The notes beneath the pieces were generated by a model, which saw only the letters and a list, made by a program, of their open reading frames with translations, ran no database searches and had not been told where the DNA came from. The translations under genes and the position numbers were made by a program. From Nocardia brasiliensis NBRC 14402 (GTDB taxonomy: Bacteria > Actinomycetota > Actinomycetes > Mycobacteriales > Mycobacteriaceae), in assembly GCF_000308475.2 (NCBI RefSeq), contig NZ_BAFT02000045.1, positions 1 to 64,000 on the forward strand: a stretch of 64,000 nucleotides of DNA. Reading direction: 5' to 3'. Positions 27,455 to 37,380 of the stretch are shown piece after piece (within the stretch, counting starts at the first letter, position 1; the number at the start of each line of letters is the position of its first letter).

Positions 27455-28404
27455 CCGGCCGACACTAGCTCAGGCGGGTTCGCGCCCTGCCGGTGGTCGC
27501 GCGGGCTGACGCCGAAGTGGCGTTTGAACGCGGCGCTGAGGGCGAACGCGCTGCCGTACCCGACTTGGCGGGCGATGGACTCGATGGTCGCGTCGGATTC
27601 GGCGAGCAGGTCCGCGGCCAGCGCCAGCCGCCACTCGGTGAGGAAGGACATCGGCGGCTCGCCGACCAGATCGGTGAAGCGCCGGGCCAGCGCGGCCCTG
27701 GACACCCCGACCGCCTCGGCCAGGCCGGCCACCGTCCAGCCGTGCGCCGGATTGTGCTGCAGCAGCCGCAGCGCCTTGCCGACGAGCGGATCGCTGTAGG
27801 CGTGGTACCAGGCGGGCGCGTCGTTGCGGGCGAACCAGGCGCGCAGGGCGGCGATCAGCACCATGTCGAGCAGCCGATCGAGTACCGCCCCCTGTGCGGG
27901 TTCGTCTTTCACCGCCTCGTCGACCAGGATGTCGAGCAGCCGGGTGTCGAAATCGCCGCGCTGCAACACGATCACCGGCGGCAGCGCGCGCAGCAGCCGC
28001 TGGCTGGCCGCGCCCGCCGACTCGTAGGTGCCGGTGATCATCATGGTCGCGCCATCGGCGTCGGTGCCCCACTGCCGCACGCCGAGACTCAATGTCTCGC
28101 AGAGTATCTCACCGTCGGCGGTCTTGGTGACGTTGCCCGGATGGATGTAGATCTGCGGCTCGGTGGCCGGATCGTCGGCGACCGTGTAGTGGTCGGGCCC
28201 GCGGAAGATCGCGATATCGCCCTCGCACAGCTGTCGAGGCGCGTGCTGGCCCAGTATGATCCAGGCGCCGCCGCGCACCATCGACACCACGGTGAGCGGC
28301 GCCTCGTCCTGGATGTGCAGGGACCAGGGCGGCGCGAGCATCGAACACATCAAGAACGCGCCTCTGGCACGGGGACCTTCGAGCAGACTGGCGAGCGCAT
28401 CCAC
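27451..28404 (-). CDS. AraC-family regulator with cupin sensor domain
   Basis: 317 residues. The N-terminal half is a cupin-type AraC ligand domain (SMVRGGAWIILGQ, GDIAIFRGPDHYTVADD); the C-terminal ~100 residues hold two HTH motifs (WTVAGLAEAVGVSRAALARRF and ESIARQVGYGSAFALSAAFKRHFG). It is divergent from an NmrA-like gene across ~80 bp containing the palindrome CATGATCATG (28428-28437) and probably controls it. Confidence 0.9.
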   Translation of the reverse strand: MDALASLLEGPRARGAFLMCSMLAPPWSLHIQDEAPLTVVSMVRGGAWIILGQHAPRQLCEGDIAIFRGPDHYTVADDPATEPQIYIHPGNVTKTADGEILCETLSLGVRQWGTDADGATMMITGTYESAGAASQRLLRALPPVIVLQRGDFDTRLLDILVDEAVKDEPAQGAVLDRLLDMVLIAALRAWFARNDAPAWYHAYSDPLVGKALRLLQHNPAHGWTVAGLAEAVGVSRAALARRFTDLVGEPPMSFLTEWRLALAADLLAESDATIESIARQVGYGSAFALSAAFKRHFGVSPRDHRQGANPPELVSAG

Positions 28405-28485
28405 GCCATCAACCCTAGACGATTACGCATGATCATGAGCTGTTGAACCATGTTCCGTCTCGCCGCCCGCGGATGTACTGGATCC

Positions 28486-29334
28486 ATGACACACAGCACC
28501 GATTCCCGGCCCCGCATCCTCGTCACCGGCGGCACCGGTAAGACCGGCAGCCGGGTCGCCGCGCGACTCACCGCGGCGGGCCACCGGGTCCGGGTCGGCT
28601 CCCGCACTGCCGATATTCCGTTCAGCTGGGCCGACCGCAGCACCTGGCCCGCGGCGTTGACCGGTGTGCACGCCGCCTACGTCGCCTTCCAACCGGACCT
28701 CGCGGTACCGGGCGCACCCGAGACGCTGCGGGCGTTCGCCGCGGTGGCGAAGCGATGCGGCGTGCGCCGACTGGTGTTGCTGTCCGGTCGCGGTGAGCCG
28801 GAGGCGCTGGAGTGCGAGGAGATCGTGCAGCAGTCCGGCCTCGACTGGACCGTGCTGCGCTGTAGTTTCTTCGCCCAGAATTTCAGCGAGGGCGCGTTCA
28901 CCGAATACCTCCTGGCGGGTGCGATCGCGCTGCCCAACGGCGACGTGCCGGAGCCGTTCGTGCACGCCGACGATATCGCCGAGGTCGCCACCGCGGCGCT
29001 CACCGCAGACGGGCACGCCGGCGCGGTCTACGAGCTGACCGGGCCGCGCGCCCTGTCGTTCACCGCGGCGGTCGCGCAGATCGCCGAGGTGACGGGGCGC
29101 GAGATCGTCTTCGTGCCGGTGACGCGCACGGAATTCGTTGCGGCGCTGACCGATTATTGCGTACCCGCGGATGTGGTGAGCCTGCTCGACTACCTGTTCG
29201 GCACAGTGCTGGACGGCCGCAACTCGGCCACCACCGACGGTGTGCGGCGGGCGCTGGGCCGCGAACCCAAGGACTTCGCCGACTACGCGAAGGAGGCAGC
29301 CGCGACGGGCGTCTGGGATATCCAGCCGCGCTGA
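28486..29334 (+). CDS. NmrA-like NAD(P)-binding protein
   Basis: 282 residues with a Rossmann start (RILVTGGTGKTGSRVAARL), LVLLSGRGEPEALECEE, LRCSFFAQNFSEG and HADDIAEVATAAL, the pattern of NmrA/atypical SDR proteins. These are either redox-sensing regulators or quinone/ketone reductases. ATG 28486 is chosen because the glycine motif starts 10 residues later. Divergent from the AraC gene. Confidence 0.88.
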   Translation: MTHSTDSRPRILVTGGTGKTGSRVAARLTAAGHRVRVGSRTADIPFSWADRSTWPAALTGVHAAYVAFQPDLAVPGAPETLRAFAAVAKRCGVRRLVLLSGRGEPEALECEEIVQQSGLDWTVLRCSFFAQNFSEGAFTEYLLAGAIALPNGDVPEPFVHADDIAEVATAALTADGHAGAVYELTGPRALSFTAAVAQIAEVTGREIVFVPVTRTEFVAALTDYCVPADVVSLLDYLFGTVLDGRNSATTDGVRRALGREPKDFADYAKEAAATGVWDIQPR

Positions 29335-29406
29335 GACCGCACCCGGCATCGATCCGCGCCAGGCGCGAAGATCATCGGTACCGTCGAAGGGGTGTTCAGT
29401 CCGACG

Positions 29407-30600
29407 ATGGATCGCACGCTCCGCCTCGCTCGCGTCGCCGTGTTCACGGTGTTCGGGCTGAACGGATTCCTGCTCGCCATGTGGGTGGTGCACATTCCGG
29501 CGATCACGGACCGGACCAGTGTCGCGAAGTCCACGCTCGGCATGTTCATCCTGCTGATGGCGGGCTCGGGCATCGTCGGCATGCGGATCGCCGGCCCGCT
29601 CGCGGATCGATTCGGCAGCCGGACGCTGGTGGGCACCGCCGCGGTGATCGCCTCGGTGGCGGTGCTCGGCCCCGGACTGGCCACCGGCCCGGTGACGTTG
29701 GCGATCGCCCTGTGCTGCTTCGGTTTCGGCAACGGCGCGCTGGACGTCTCGATGAACACCCAAGCGGTGCACGTGGAACGGGCCTACGGGCGGCCGATCA
29801 TGTCGGCCTTCCACGCGCTGTTCTCCGGCGGCGGCCTGCTGGGTTCGCTGCTCGGCGCGGCGACCTTGCGCGCGGGCTGGGATCTGCGAATGACGTTGAC
29901 ACTGGCCGCGACCGGCTGTGTCCTCTTGACGGCGGCGCTCGTACCGCGCCTGCTGGGGGACAGCGAGACCGAGCCTCGGGCCGTGACCCCGGCCGCGGGC
30001 GAAGGGGTAACCGCCGACCTGACATCCGGGCAGGCGCATCGGCGAAAGGTGCTGGCGCTGGCCGCGATCGCCTTCGCGGTGCTGCTCGCGGAGGGCGTCG
30101 CCGGTGATTGGAGCACGCTGCAGATGCGCGAGCACCTCGGCGTCGACCAGGCCACGGCCGCCCTGGCGTTCGGCGCGTTCTCGGTCACCATGACCGGCGG
30201 CCGACTCGCCGCCGACCGGGTGAGCGGCGCATTCGGGCGGGTGGCGGTGGTCCGCTACGGCACCTTGCTCGCCGCGCTCGGCCTCACCGTCATCATGGTG
30301 TCGCCGTGGGTGCCGTTGTCGTTGCTCGGCTGGGCCATGGCGGGTCTCGGCCTGTCCGGCACCGTACCGCAGATCTTCACCGCCGCAGGCAATCTCGGCT
30401 CCGCAACCGCGGCCACCGACATGGCGCGGGTCTTCAGCCTGGGCTATCTGGGCTTGCTCGCGGGCCCCGCTGTCATCGGCTGGCTCAGCGCGGTCATTCC
30501 GCTGACCGCCACCTTCCTGGTTCCGCTGGTGGCCATGGTGGTGTGCTGCGCATACGCGGGGGCCGTGGCCGCGCCGCAGGCGGCAAGCGAAAAACGCTGA
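29407..30600 (+). CDS. MFS transporter
   Basis: 397 residues with 12 hydrophobic segments. The loop after TM2 (GPLADRFGSRTLVG) is the MFS motif A. The protein resembles the FucP/YbjJ-like group of unassigned permeases; substrate unknown. ATG 29407 is used; an in-frame GTG 15 bp upstream is possible. Confidence 0.87.
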   Translation: MDRTLRLARVAVFTVFGLNGFLLAMWVVHIPAITDRTSVAKSTLGMFILLMAGSGIVGMRIAGPLADRFGSRTLVGTAAVIASVAVLGPGLATGPVTLAIALCCFGFGNGALDVSMNTQAVHVERAYGRPIMSAFHALFSGGGLLGSLLGAATLRAGWDLRMTLTLAATGCVLLTAALVPRLLGDSETEPRAVTPAAGEGVTADLTSGQAHRRKVLALAAIAFAVLLAEGVAGDWSTLQMREHLGVDQATAALAFGAFSVTMTGGRLAADRVSGAFGRVAVVRYGTLLAALGLTVIMVSPWVPLSLLGWAMAGLGLSGTVPQIFTAAGNLGSATAATDMARVFSLGYLGLLAGPAVIGWLSAVIPLTATFLVPLVAMVVCCAYAGAVAAPQAASEKR

Positions 30601-30630
30601 CACACAGCGAATTCCGCTCGCCGCCCGGGA

Positions 30631-31428
30631 CTACTTGGGTGCCACCAGGCAGAGTGTCATCGGATCCGGTTTCGGATACACGATGGTGCTGTCCTCGGTG
30701 TATTTCGAGCCGCACGCGGACTTGTCCGCGCTGCCCCGCACGATGCGGCCGATCTTGTAGTCGGCGGCGGAGCTGCAGGCGACCTTGGTGCTCGCCGCCA
30801 GCGTGCCGCTCTTGATGCAGTCCCCTTCCTTCACATTGAGGCGCAGGCACAGCGTGTAACCGTTGCGACCGGTCTCGTAGTAGCTGGCGTAGTCCTTGTT
30901 CTCGCAGTTCTTGTTCGATCCGTCGATCCGCTGTGCCACCACGTAATTGGCCTCGGGATCGGAGCATTCCTTGATCGCGAACTCGGCCTTGTAGGTGGTG
31001 CCGGACAGTTTCGCGCACTCGCCGACCGCGACCTTCTTGCCGTCCGGTCGCCCGACGCTGACGACGAGGGCGACCACGGCGATTATGCCCAGGATGACGA
31101 CAGTGATGATGATCGCCTTGGCCTTGCCGCCCGAACGCGGCGGCGGCCCCGGCGGCTGGAAGGCACCGGGCGGGAACCCGGGCTGTCCGCCGTGCGGCGG
31201 AAAGCCTTGCGGTGGAACGCCTTGCGGTGGCGGGAAACCCTGCGGCGGCATGCCCTGCTGTGGCATGCCCGGCTGCGGCGGATATCCGGTGCCGGGCGGC
31301 GGATAGCCCGCCCCGTAACCCGGCTGTGCCGCCTGACCCGGATACCCCTGCGCCTGCGGGTAGCTCGGCTGGGCATAGCCCTGGCCGCCGGGTTGCCCCG
31401 GATATGGATAGTTCGGTGGTGTGGTCAT
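30631..31428 (-). CDS. LppU/SCO3897-like membrane-anchored protein
   Basis: 265 residues. Residues 1-100 are a repetitive Pro/Gly/Gln/Tyr-rich cytoplasmic tail (units such as PPQGFPP), followed by one TM helix (IIITVVILGIIAVVALVVSV) and an extracytoplasmic domain with six Cys (VAVGECAKL, KECSDPEANYVV, KNCENKDY, LCLRLNVKEGDCI) characteristic of the LppU family. The family is common in mycolic-acid bacteria, with function unknown. Converges with the MFS gene. Confidence 0.88.
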   Translation of the reverse strand: MTTPPNYPYPGQPGGQGYAQPSYPQAQGYPGQAAQPGYGAGYPPPGTGYPPQPGMPQQGMPPQGFPPPQGVPPQGFPPHGGQPGFPPGAFQPPGPPPRSGGKAKAIIITVVILGIIAVVALVVSVGRPDGKKVAVGECAKLSGTTYKAEFAIKECSDPEANYVVAQRIDGSNKNCENKDYASYYETGRNGYTLCLRLNVKEGDCIKSGTLAASTKVACSSAADYKIGRIVRGSADKSACGSKYTEDSTIVYPKPDPMTLCLVAPK

Positions 31429-31540
31429 GTTCCCCTCCCCAGGGTTTACGCGAACTCGGCCGCACTCGGCGGCCGAACGAACTCACAGAATCTAGCCGAT
31501 CGATCCGACGGCCGTGCGCTGGGTGATTGCCGCTACGCCC

Positions 31541-32704
31541 TCAGAGGTAGAGGCCCGGGTTGACCGGATCCGCAGGCACCGACTGGATCTTGGTGTCCCC
31601 GTCGCGCAACGCGACCAGTTCCGCCAGCGTGGCGCCGTCCGGACAGGAGACCTCTCCCGGGGTTTCCGGACGCTGTTCCCGGGCCAGCCAGGCCGCCGAC
31701 TCGGCGGGTGAGAGCCGCCCGACCTCGAGCTGCGCCAGGCAGCGACCGGGACGGGTCACCGCCGGGTGCAGCCGGGTCAGATCCTCGTTGGTGGTGATCG
31801 CCACGAGCACGTCCCGGCCTTGGCCGAGCATGCCGTCGGTCAGGTTGAGCAGGCGCGAAAGCCCCTGTCCCGCAGTTTCTCTGGCCTCGCCGCGGATCAG
31901 TTCGTCACAGTCCTCGAGCACCAGCATGCGCCAGCGCTTGGTGTCCTCGTCGCCGTCGATGCCCGCCGCGACATCCATCAGATAACCGGGCTTGGCGAAC
32001 ATCACCTCGGGGTCGAGCACGCAGTCGAACTGACACCACGGCCCCCAGGCGCGCGCGAGCGCACGCAGCGCGGTGGTCTTTCCGGTGCCCGGCGGGCCGT
32101 GCAGCAGCACCAGCCGGCCGCGCACGTCCGCGGCGGTCAACGCCATCAGCCGGTCCAGCGCGCCCGCCACGTCGGCGGCATAGTTGCCACGGATTTCCGG
32201 CCAGGTCGGCGCGGTGATGGTGCGACCACGCCGCTGCGGACCGTGGCTGTTCATATGCCAGAAGCCCATCTCGATGGTCTCGCCGATTTCCGGCTGCGCG
32301 GCCGCGTCGCGGATGGCCTCGGCGAGCACGGTCGTCGCGAGTTCGTCGGTGACGGCGGTGACCTCGACCATCGCCGAGCCACCCGACCACCGGACCGCGC
32401 GCAGCGACCAACCCGCCCCGACCACCAGCGCGGCACCGCTGTCGTCGTCCTGCGTCGAGCGCACCACCCGGCCGTGCTCCGGCCGCAGCAGGGCGTCGGG
32501 CTTGATCCGCTCGAGATGCGCGGTGCGCGCGCACGGCTGATCACCGCGCAGAAAGGGACTGACCGCCAGCGCATCGATCGCGTCGCGCGTCGAATAGGCC
32601 GAGTCGACAGCGACAGTCCACGGCAGCCGCTCGGCGAGATCGGCCGAGGGCTCACTCGGGTCGATCAACCGAAGGGGCTCGTTACGTGCGGACACTCGGA
32701 GCAT
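31541..32704 (-). CDS. AAA ATPase with N-terminal DUF5925-like domain
   Basis: 387 residues. The N-terminal ~185 residues (SAYSTRDAIDALAVSPFL ... GAALVVGAGW) match the unnamed domain DUF5925. The C-terminal ATPase has Walker A GPPGTGKTTALRAL, Walker B MLVLEDCDEL, sensor-1 VAITTNE and the arginine-containing TRPGR. No membrane segment. Function unknown; single gene. Confidence 0.88.
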   Translation of the reverse strand: MLRVSARNEPLRLIDPSEPSADLAERLPWTVAVDSAYSTRDAIDALAVSPFLRGDQPCARTAHLERIKPDALLRPEHGRVVRSTQDDDSGAALVVGAGWSLRAVRWSGGSAMVEVTAVTDELATTVLAEAIRDAAAQPEIGETIEMGFWHMNSHGPQRRGRTITAPTWPEIRGNYAADVAGALDRLMALTAADVRGRLVLLHGPPGTGKTTALRALARAWGPWCQFDCVLDPEVMFAKPGYLMDVAAGIDGDEDTKRWRMLVLEDCDELIRGEARETAGQGLSRLLNLTDGMLGQGRDVLVAITTNEDLTRLHPAVTRPGRCLAQLEVGRLSPAESAAWLAREQRPETPGEVSCPDGATLAELVALRDGDTKIQSVPADPVNPGLYL

Positions 32705-32789
32705 GATCGGGCCTGCGGACCGCGCCTGTCCACTGGTTTAACGCCGAACGGCCTCCCGCGTGCGCAGGAGGCCGTTCGAATCCGAATCC

Positions 32790-34223
32790 CTACAGCGCCT
32801 TCAGCTCCTCGGTGACCGCACCGACGGACTTCTTGGCGTCGCCGAACAGCATCGAGGTGTGATCGGCGTAGAACAGCGGGTTGTCGATACCCGCGAAGCC
32901 GGAGTTCATCGAGCGCTTGAGCACGATGACGCTCTTGGCCTGGTCGACGTTGAGGACGGGCATGCCGTAGATCGGGCTGCTGGCATCCTCGCGCGCCGCG
33001 GGGTTGGTGACGTCGTTGGCGCCGATCACCAAGGCGACATCGGTGCGGCCGAATTCGCCGTTGATGTCGTCCATTTCCTTGAGCGCGTCGTAGGAGACCT
33101 CCGCCTCGGCCAGCAGCACGTTCATGTGACCGGGCATGCGGCCCGCGACCGGGTGGATGGCGTATTTGACCTCGACGCCCTTGGCTTCGAGCAGCGCCGC
33201 CATCTCCTTGACCGCGTGCTGGGCCTGGGCGACGGCCATGCCGTAGCCGGGGACCACGATCACCTGGTTGGCGTAGGCCATCTGAATCGCGGCGTCCGCG
33301 GCGGAGGTGGCCTTGGCCTGCTTGTTCTCCCCATCGCCGCCGGCGCCGGGCGCCGTTCCGCCACCGCCGAATCCGCCCGCGACGATCGCCGGAATGGACC
33401 GGTTCATCGCCTTGGCCATCAGGTTGGTGAGGATGGTGCCGGACGCGCCGACGATCATGCCCGCGACGATCATGGCGGTGTTGTTCAGCGCCAGACCCGC
33501 TGCGGCGGCCGACAATCCGGTCAGCGCGTTGAGCAGCGAGATGACCACCGGCATATCCGCGCCGCCGATCGGCAGCACCACGGCGAGGCCGAGCACCCCG
33601 GCCAGCACCAGGACCGCGATCATCCACAGTTGGGACACACCGTCATTGGTGGCGCCGACGCCGATCACCACGGCGGCCGCGATCGCGCCCAGGAGCAGCA
33701 GCAGATTCAACGGCTGCTGCAGCTTGCCGAGACCGATCGGGCGGCCGGGCAGGATCTCCTGGAGTTTGCCGAACGCGATCAGCGAGCCCCAGAACGAAAC
33801 CGAGCCGATGATCGCCGCGAACAGCGAACCGATGACGATGTGCACCGTCGGCTCTTCGTCGAAGTGCGAAAAGCCTTGGCTGTTGATGAATTCCGACCAC
33901 GCGATGAGCGCCACCGTGCCACCGCCGACACCGTTGAACGCGGCGACCAGCTGCGGCATGGCGGTCATCTTGGTGAACTGCGCGGGCGGCACGCCGAGCG
34001 CGATGCCGACCACCAGTCCGGCGACGATCAGGATCCAATTGCTGGTGTGGCGCACCGAGATCAGGGTGGCGACCACGGCGATGAACATGCCGACGGCGGC
34101 GATCAGGTTGCCGCGCACCGCGGTCTTCGGACCGGTCAGGCCCATCAGACCGTAGATGAACATGCCGAACGCGATGATGTAGAGACCGTTGACCAGGTAG
34201 GTCACGTTGTCGAAGGTATGCAT
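32790..34223 (-). CDS. pntB: NAD(P)+ transhydrogenase beta subunit
   Basis: 477 residues. The N-terminal ~290 residues hold the proton-channel helices (dII), including the VAAFNGVGGGTVALIAW segment; the C-terminal dIII binds NADP(H) (VIVVPGYGMAVAQAQ, VALVIGANDVTNPAA). The enzyme uses the proton gradient to reduce NADP+ with NADH. The start ATG 34223 overlaps the pntAb stop by one base (TGATG). Last gene of pntAa-Ab-B. Confidence 0.96.
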   Translation of the reverse strand: MHTFDNVTYLVNGLYIIAFGMFIYGLMGLTGPKTAVRGNLIAAVGMFIAVVATLISVRHTSNWILIVAGLVVGIALGVPPAQFTKMTAMPQLVAAFNGVGGGTVALIAWSEFINSQGFSHFDEEPTVHIVIGSLFAAIIGSVSFWGSLIAFGKLQEILPGRPIGLGKLQQPLNLLLLLGAIAAAVVIGVGATNDGVSQLWMIAVLVLAGVLGLAVVLPIGGADMPVVISLLNALTGLSAAAAGLALNNTAMIVAGMIVGASGTILTNLMAKAMNRSIPAIVAGGFGGGGTAPGAGGDGENKQAKATSAADAAIQMAYANQVIVVPGYGMAVAQAQHAVKEMAALLEAKGVEVKYAIHPVAGRMPGHMNVLLAEAEVSYDALKEMDDINGEFGRTDVALVIGANDVTNPAAREDASSPIYGMPVLNVDQAKSVIVLKRSMNSGFAGIDNPLFYADHTSMLFGDAKKSVGAVTEELKAL

Positions 34224-34540
34224 CACTTCTCCGCCTTCGCCGGCGCTGCCGCCTTCTTGCCCTTGAACATGCCCAGCATCCGGTCGGTCACCACGAAACC
34301 ACCGATGACATTGAGGGTTCCGAAGACGACGGCGACGAACAGGATGATCTGGGTCAGGATCGAGGGGTCCTGCACGTTGCCCAGGGTGACCAGCGCGCCG
34401 AGCACGACGATGCCGTGAATGGCGTTGGTACCGGACATGAGTGGGGTGTGCAGGGTGTTGGGGACCTTGGAGATGACGGCGAACCCGACGAACCCGGAGA
34501 GCACCAGGATCGCGATGTTCGCGAGCAGTTCGGTGTACAT
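34223..34540 (-). CDS. pntAb: NAD(P)+ transhydrogenase alpha subunit, membrane part
   Basis: 105 residues with three hydrophobic segments (LLANIAILVLSGFVGFAVIS, NAIHGIVVLGALVTLG, QIILFVAVVFGTLNVIGGFV). This is the dII part of the alpha subunit, encoded separately from dI as in other actinobacteria. One-base overlaps (TGATG) with both neighbours indicate coupled translation at equal stoichiometry. Confidence 0.95.
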   Translation of the reverse strand: MYTELLANIAILVLSGFVGFAVISKVPNTLHTPLMSGTNAIHGIVVLGALVTLGNVQDPSILTQIILFVAVVFGTLNVIGGFVVTDRMLGMFKGKKAAAPAKAEK

Positions 34541-35658
34541 CAGGCTTCCCTCTCCCGGGTGACGCAGGAATCGGCGAGCACCTGATCCTCGAAGTCGGGT
34601 GCCAGCGCACCGTCCTTCAGCATCAGTTCCAGCAGTGCCGCAATGTTTTTCGAGTACAGCTCCGAGGCGTGCTCGGGCATCGTCGCGGGCAGGTTCAACG
34701 GCGAGGCGATGGTGACCTGGTGCTTGACCACGGTTTCACCCGGCTCGGTGAGTTCGCAGTTGCCGCCCGTTTCCCCGGCCAGGTCGACGATCACGCTGCC
34801 GGGCTTCATGCCCTCGACGGCGGCCGCGGTCACCAGGCGCGGTGCGGGACGGCCGGGTACGAGCGCGGTAGTGATCACCACGTCGAAACCCTTGATCGCG
34901 TCTTCCAAAGCCTGTTGCTGCTCGGCCTTTTCCTCGTCGGTGAGTTCGCGGGCGTAGCCGCCCTCACCGGCCGCGTCGATGCCGAGATCGAGCCACTGCG
35001 CGCCGACCGAGCGCACCTGGTCGGCGACCTCGGGCCGCACGTCGTACCCGGTGGTGCGGCCGCCGAGGCGCTTGGCGGTGGCCAGCGCCTGCAGGCCCGC
35101 GACACCCACGCCGAGCACCAGCACCGTCGCGGGCTTCACGGTGCCCGCGGCGGTGGTGAGCATCGGGAAGAAGCGCGTCGACTCCGACGCCGCGAGCAGC
35201 ACGGCCTTGTAGCCCGCGACATTGGCCTGCGAGGACAGCGCGTCCATCACCTGCGCACGCGAGATCCGCGGAATCGCCTCGACCGCGAACGCTTGCACGC
35301 CACCGGCTTTCAGCTTGCCGATCTGATTGTCCGCGTTGCGCGGGGCCAGGAAGCCGATCAGGGTCTGCCCGTCGGACAGCTTGGCCACCTCGGCGTCGCT
35401 GGGCGGGGCGACCTTCACGACCACGTCGGCCGACCAGGGGTCGCCGATAGTCGCGCCGGCCTCTTCGTAGGCGCTGTCGGGAATGAGCGCGCCGAGACCG
35501 GCACCGGACTCGACCACCACCTGCACCCCCTGCTTCAGCAGGGTCGGAATGATCTTCGGCACCAATGCGACACGTCGTTCGCCCGCGTTGGACTCGCGAA
35601 CGACTCCGACACGCGCGCCGCGTGGCGACTGATCGCCTACGCTCTGCGTTGTCTCCAC
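34540..35658 (-). CDS. pntAa: NAD(P)+ transhydrogenase alpha subunit, NAD-binding part
   Basis: 372 residues from GTG 35658, chosen for AGAAGGA about 8 nt upstream (TTG 35694 would add 12 residues). It belongs to the alanine dehydrogenase/PNT fold: VGVVRESNAGERRVALVPK at the start, the NAD site VLVLGVGVAGLQALATAKRLG and YDVRPEVADQVRS. This is the extramembrane dI domain. An inverted repeat TTACT-TCAG-AGTAA (35716-35729) lies 58 bp upstream. Confidence 0.95.
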   Translation of the reverse strand: METTQSVGDQSPRGARVGVVRESNAGERRVALVPKIIPTLLKQGVQVVVESGAGLGALIPDSAYEEAGATIGDPWSADVVVKVAPPSDAEVAKLSDGQTLIGFLAPRNADNQIGKLKAGGVQAFAVEAIPRISRAQVMDALSSQANVAGYKAVLLAASESTRFFPMLTTAAGTVKPATVLVLGVGVAGLQALATAKRLGGRTTGYDVRPEVADQVRSVGAQWLDLGIDAAGEGGYARELTDEEKAEQQQALEDAIKGFDVVITTALVPGRPAPRLVTAAAVEGMKPGSVIVDLAGETGGNCELTEPGETVVKHQVTIASPLNLPATMPEHASELYSKNIAALLELMLKDGALAPDFEDQVLADSCVTREREA

Positions 35659-36055
35659 TATGTCAGTTCCTTCTTGTGCTGAGCTTGCAGGCAACAGATG
35701 GACGGCCGGACGATGTTACTTCAGAGTAAGGTCGCCCAAATCCTCGCAACTGTACCCGGCGTGTTGTGCGGACCGCTGAGACGCCCGTCACACGATCGCG
35801 CCGGATTCCGCCGATATGCCGGGTTCTCGAGGTCATCGGGGTCACCTCCTGCGCGGTGGTTGTTCGGATGAGCGCCGGTTCTGATGGTGGTCGCCGCGGC
35901 TGGCCGCGACAAGACCGAACGTGCAGGTCCATTACTTACTCGAAGGTTCGGCACCAGGTCAGGCGGGGGACGCCAGGCCTGGGAAGTGACGTGCATCATG
36001 ATCGATTCTCGCGCCGGGGTGTTCCGGGCCGCTCGTACGCCGTAAGGTCCAGCCT
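35659..36055. promoter_or_regulatory. Divergent control region of pntAa and the HIT gene
   Basis: About 400 bp without a convincing gene. The clearest element is the perfect dyad TTACT-N4-AGTAA at 35716-35729, placed where it could act as an operator for pntAa. The remainder shows no further structure that I can support. Confidence 0.5.
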
Positions 36056-36544
36056 GTGACCGACTGCGTCTTCTGCCGCATCGTGGCCGGCGTTGCCCCC
36101 GCAACAAAGGTGTACGAGGACGACTCGCTCTGCGCCTTTCTCGACATCCGGCCCATCGCCCGCGGCCACACGCTGGTGATCCCCAAGCAGCACGCCACCG
36201 AACTGGAGGATCTGGACGCCGAACTCGGCGCCTACGTCTTCCGGGCCGGGCATCGGCTCGCGCTCGCGGTACGGCGCAGCCCGCTCGCCGCCGACGGCGC
36301 GAACCTGGTGCTCAACGACGGCACCGCCGCGTTTCAGACCGTTCCGCACGTTCATCTGCACGTGATCCCGCGCAGCCACGGCGACAAGCTGCGCTTCGCC
36401 GCCGGCTTCCTGCTGCGCAGGCCGCACGATCCGCAATCGACCGCGGCCGCCATCCAGGCCGGCATCGCGGCGCTGGAAAAAGACGAAGCATCGAGTCGGC
36501 AGCGGCCGGGCGCGGACCGGCCGGAAGAAGGAGCACACGAATGA
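36056..36544 (+). CDS. HIT-family nucleotide hydrolase/transferase
   Basis: 162 residues. CVFCRIVAG (zinc-type Cys pair), ARGHTLVIPKQH and the histidine triad HVHLH at 98-102 define the family, which removes groups from the alpha-phosphate of adenosine nucleotides. An Arg/Glu-rich tail of ~25 residues follows. The GTG start begins a three-gene operon (HIT - DinB-like - peptidase E-like) with overlapping ends. Confidence 0.92.
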   Translation: MTDCVFCRIVAGVAPATKVYEDDSLCAFLDIRPIARGHTLVIPKQHATELEDLDAELGAYVFRAGHRLALAVRRSPLAADGANLVLNDGTAAFQTVPHVHLHVIPRSHGDKLRFAAGFLLRRPHDPQSTAAAIQAGIAALEKDEASSRQRPGADRPEEGAHE

Positions 36545-37380
36545 TCGACCCGACCCTGGACCGGGCCGAACTGACCAAACTGCTGTCCGAACAGTGGGAC
36601 GCGATCGCCGCGTTGGTCACCGGCCTCGACGAAAACCAGTGGCGGACATCGACGGCACTGCCCGGCTGGACCGTGTTCGACGTGGTCGCGCACGTCGTCG
36701 GCACCGAATCGTGGTTGCTCGGCGAGCGCCCGCCCGCGCACGACCCGCTGACGCCCAAGGCCGACGTGCGCACGCTGCCGCACGTCCGCAACGAGACGGC
36801 GGTGCTCAACGAGATCTGGGTGGACCGGCTGCGGCCGCTGTCCGGCGAACGGTTGCTGGAGATGTTCCACGACGTCACGGGACGACGCCGGGCGGCGCTG
36901 CACGCCCTCGGCGACGTGGACTGGCAGGCCCAGACCCAGTCGCCGATCGGGCTGGTCAGCTACGGCCGGTTCATGCGGGTGCGGCTGTTCGACTGCTGGA
37001 TGCACGAACTCGATATCGCCGACGCGCTGGGCGTCCGGGTGGACGAGGGCGGGCAGCGCGGCGAATTCGCCTTCACCGAATTTCTCGGCAGCATCCCGCG
37101 GATCGTGGTGAAAAAGGGTGGGGCGCCCAACGGTGCACGGATCACCTTCTCGCTGACCGGACCGCTGGCGCGCTCGCTGCACATCCAGGTGGCGGACCGG
37201 GCGAACTTCGTGGACGCCTTCGACAGTTCCCCGACCGTCGACATCCATTTGCCTGCAGCGGATTTCGTCCGGCTCGGCGGCGGACGGACCACCGCGGACC
37301 AGCACCTGGACCGGATCACCATCAGCGGCGATCAGGAACTCGGGCAACGACTCGTGCAGAATCTCGCGTTCACCATCTGA
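36541..37380 (+). CDS. DinB/maleylpyruvate isomerase-like metal-binding protein
   Basis: 279 residues. The N-terminal four-helix bundle has the conserved spacing of this fold (WRTSTALPGWTVFDVVAHVVGTE with one His ligand, later DCWMHELDIADALG with another). The C-terminal ~90 residues are an SCP2-like domain (ARITFSLTGPLARSLHIQVADRA). Members use a metal and often a low-molecular-weight thiol such as mycothiol. Substrate unknown. Starts in the HIT stop (ATGA). Confidence 0.85.
   Translation: MIDPTLDRAELTKLLSEQWDAIAALVTGLDENQWRTSTALPGWTVFDVVAHVVGTESWLLGERPPAHDPLTPKADVRTLPHVRNETAVLNEIWVDRLRPLSGERLLEMFHDVTGRRRAALHALGDVDWQAQTQSPIGLVSYGRFMRVRLFDCWMHELDIADALGVRVDEGGQRGEFAFTEFLGSIPRIVVKKGGAPNGARITFSLTGPLARSLHIQVADRANFVDAFDSSPTVDIHLPAADFVRLGGGRTTADQHLDRITISGDQELGQRLVQNLAFTI

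Noticed and set aside
28423..30603. 726-residue leftward frame opposite the NmrA and MFS genes
   Set aside because: Antisense to two genes with clear family motifs.
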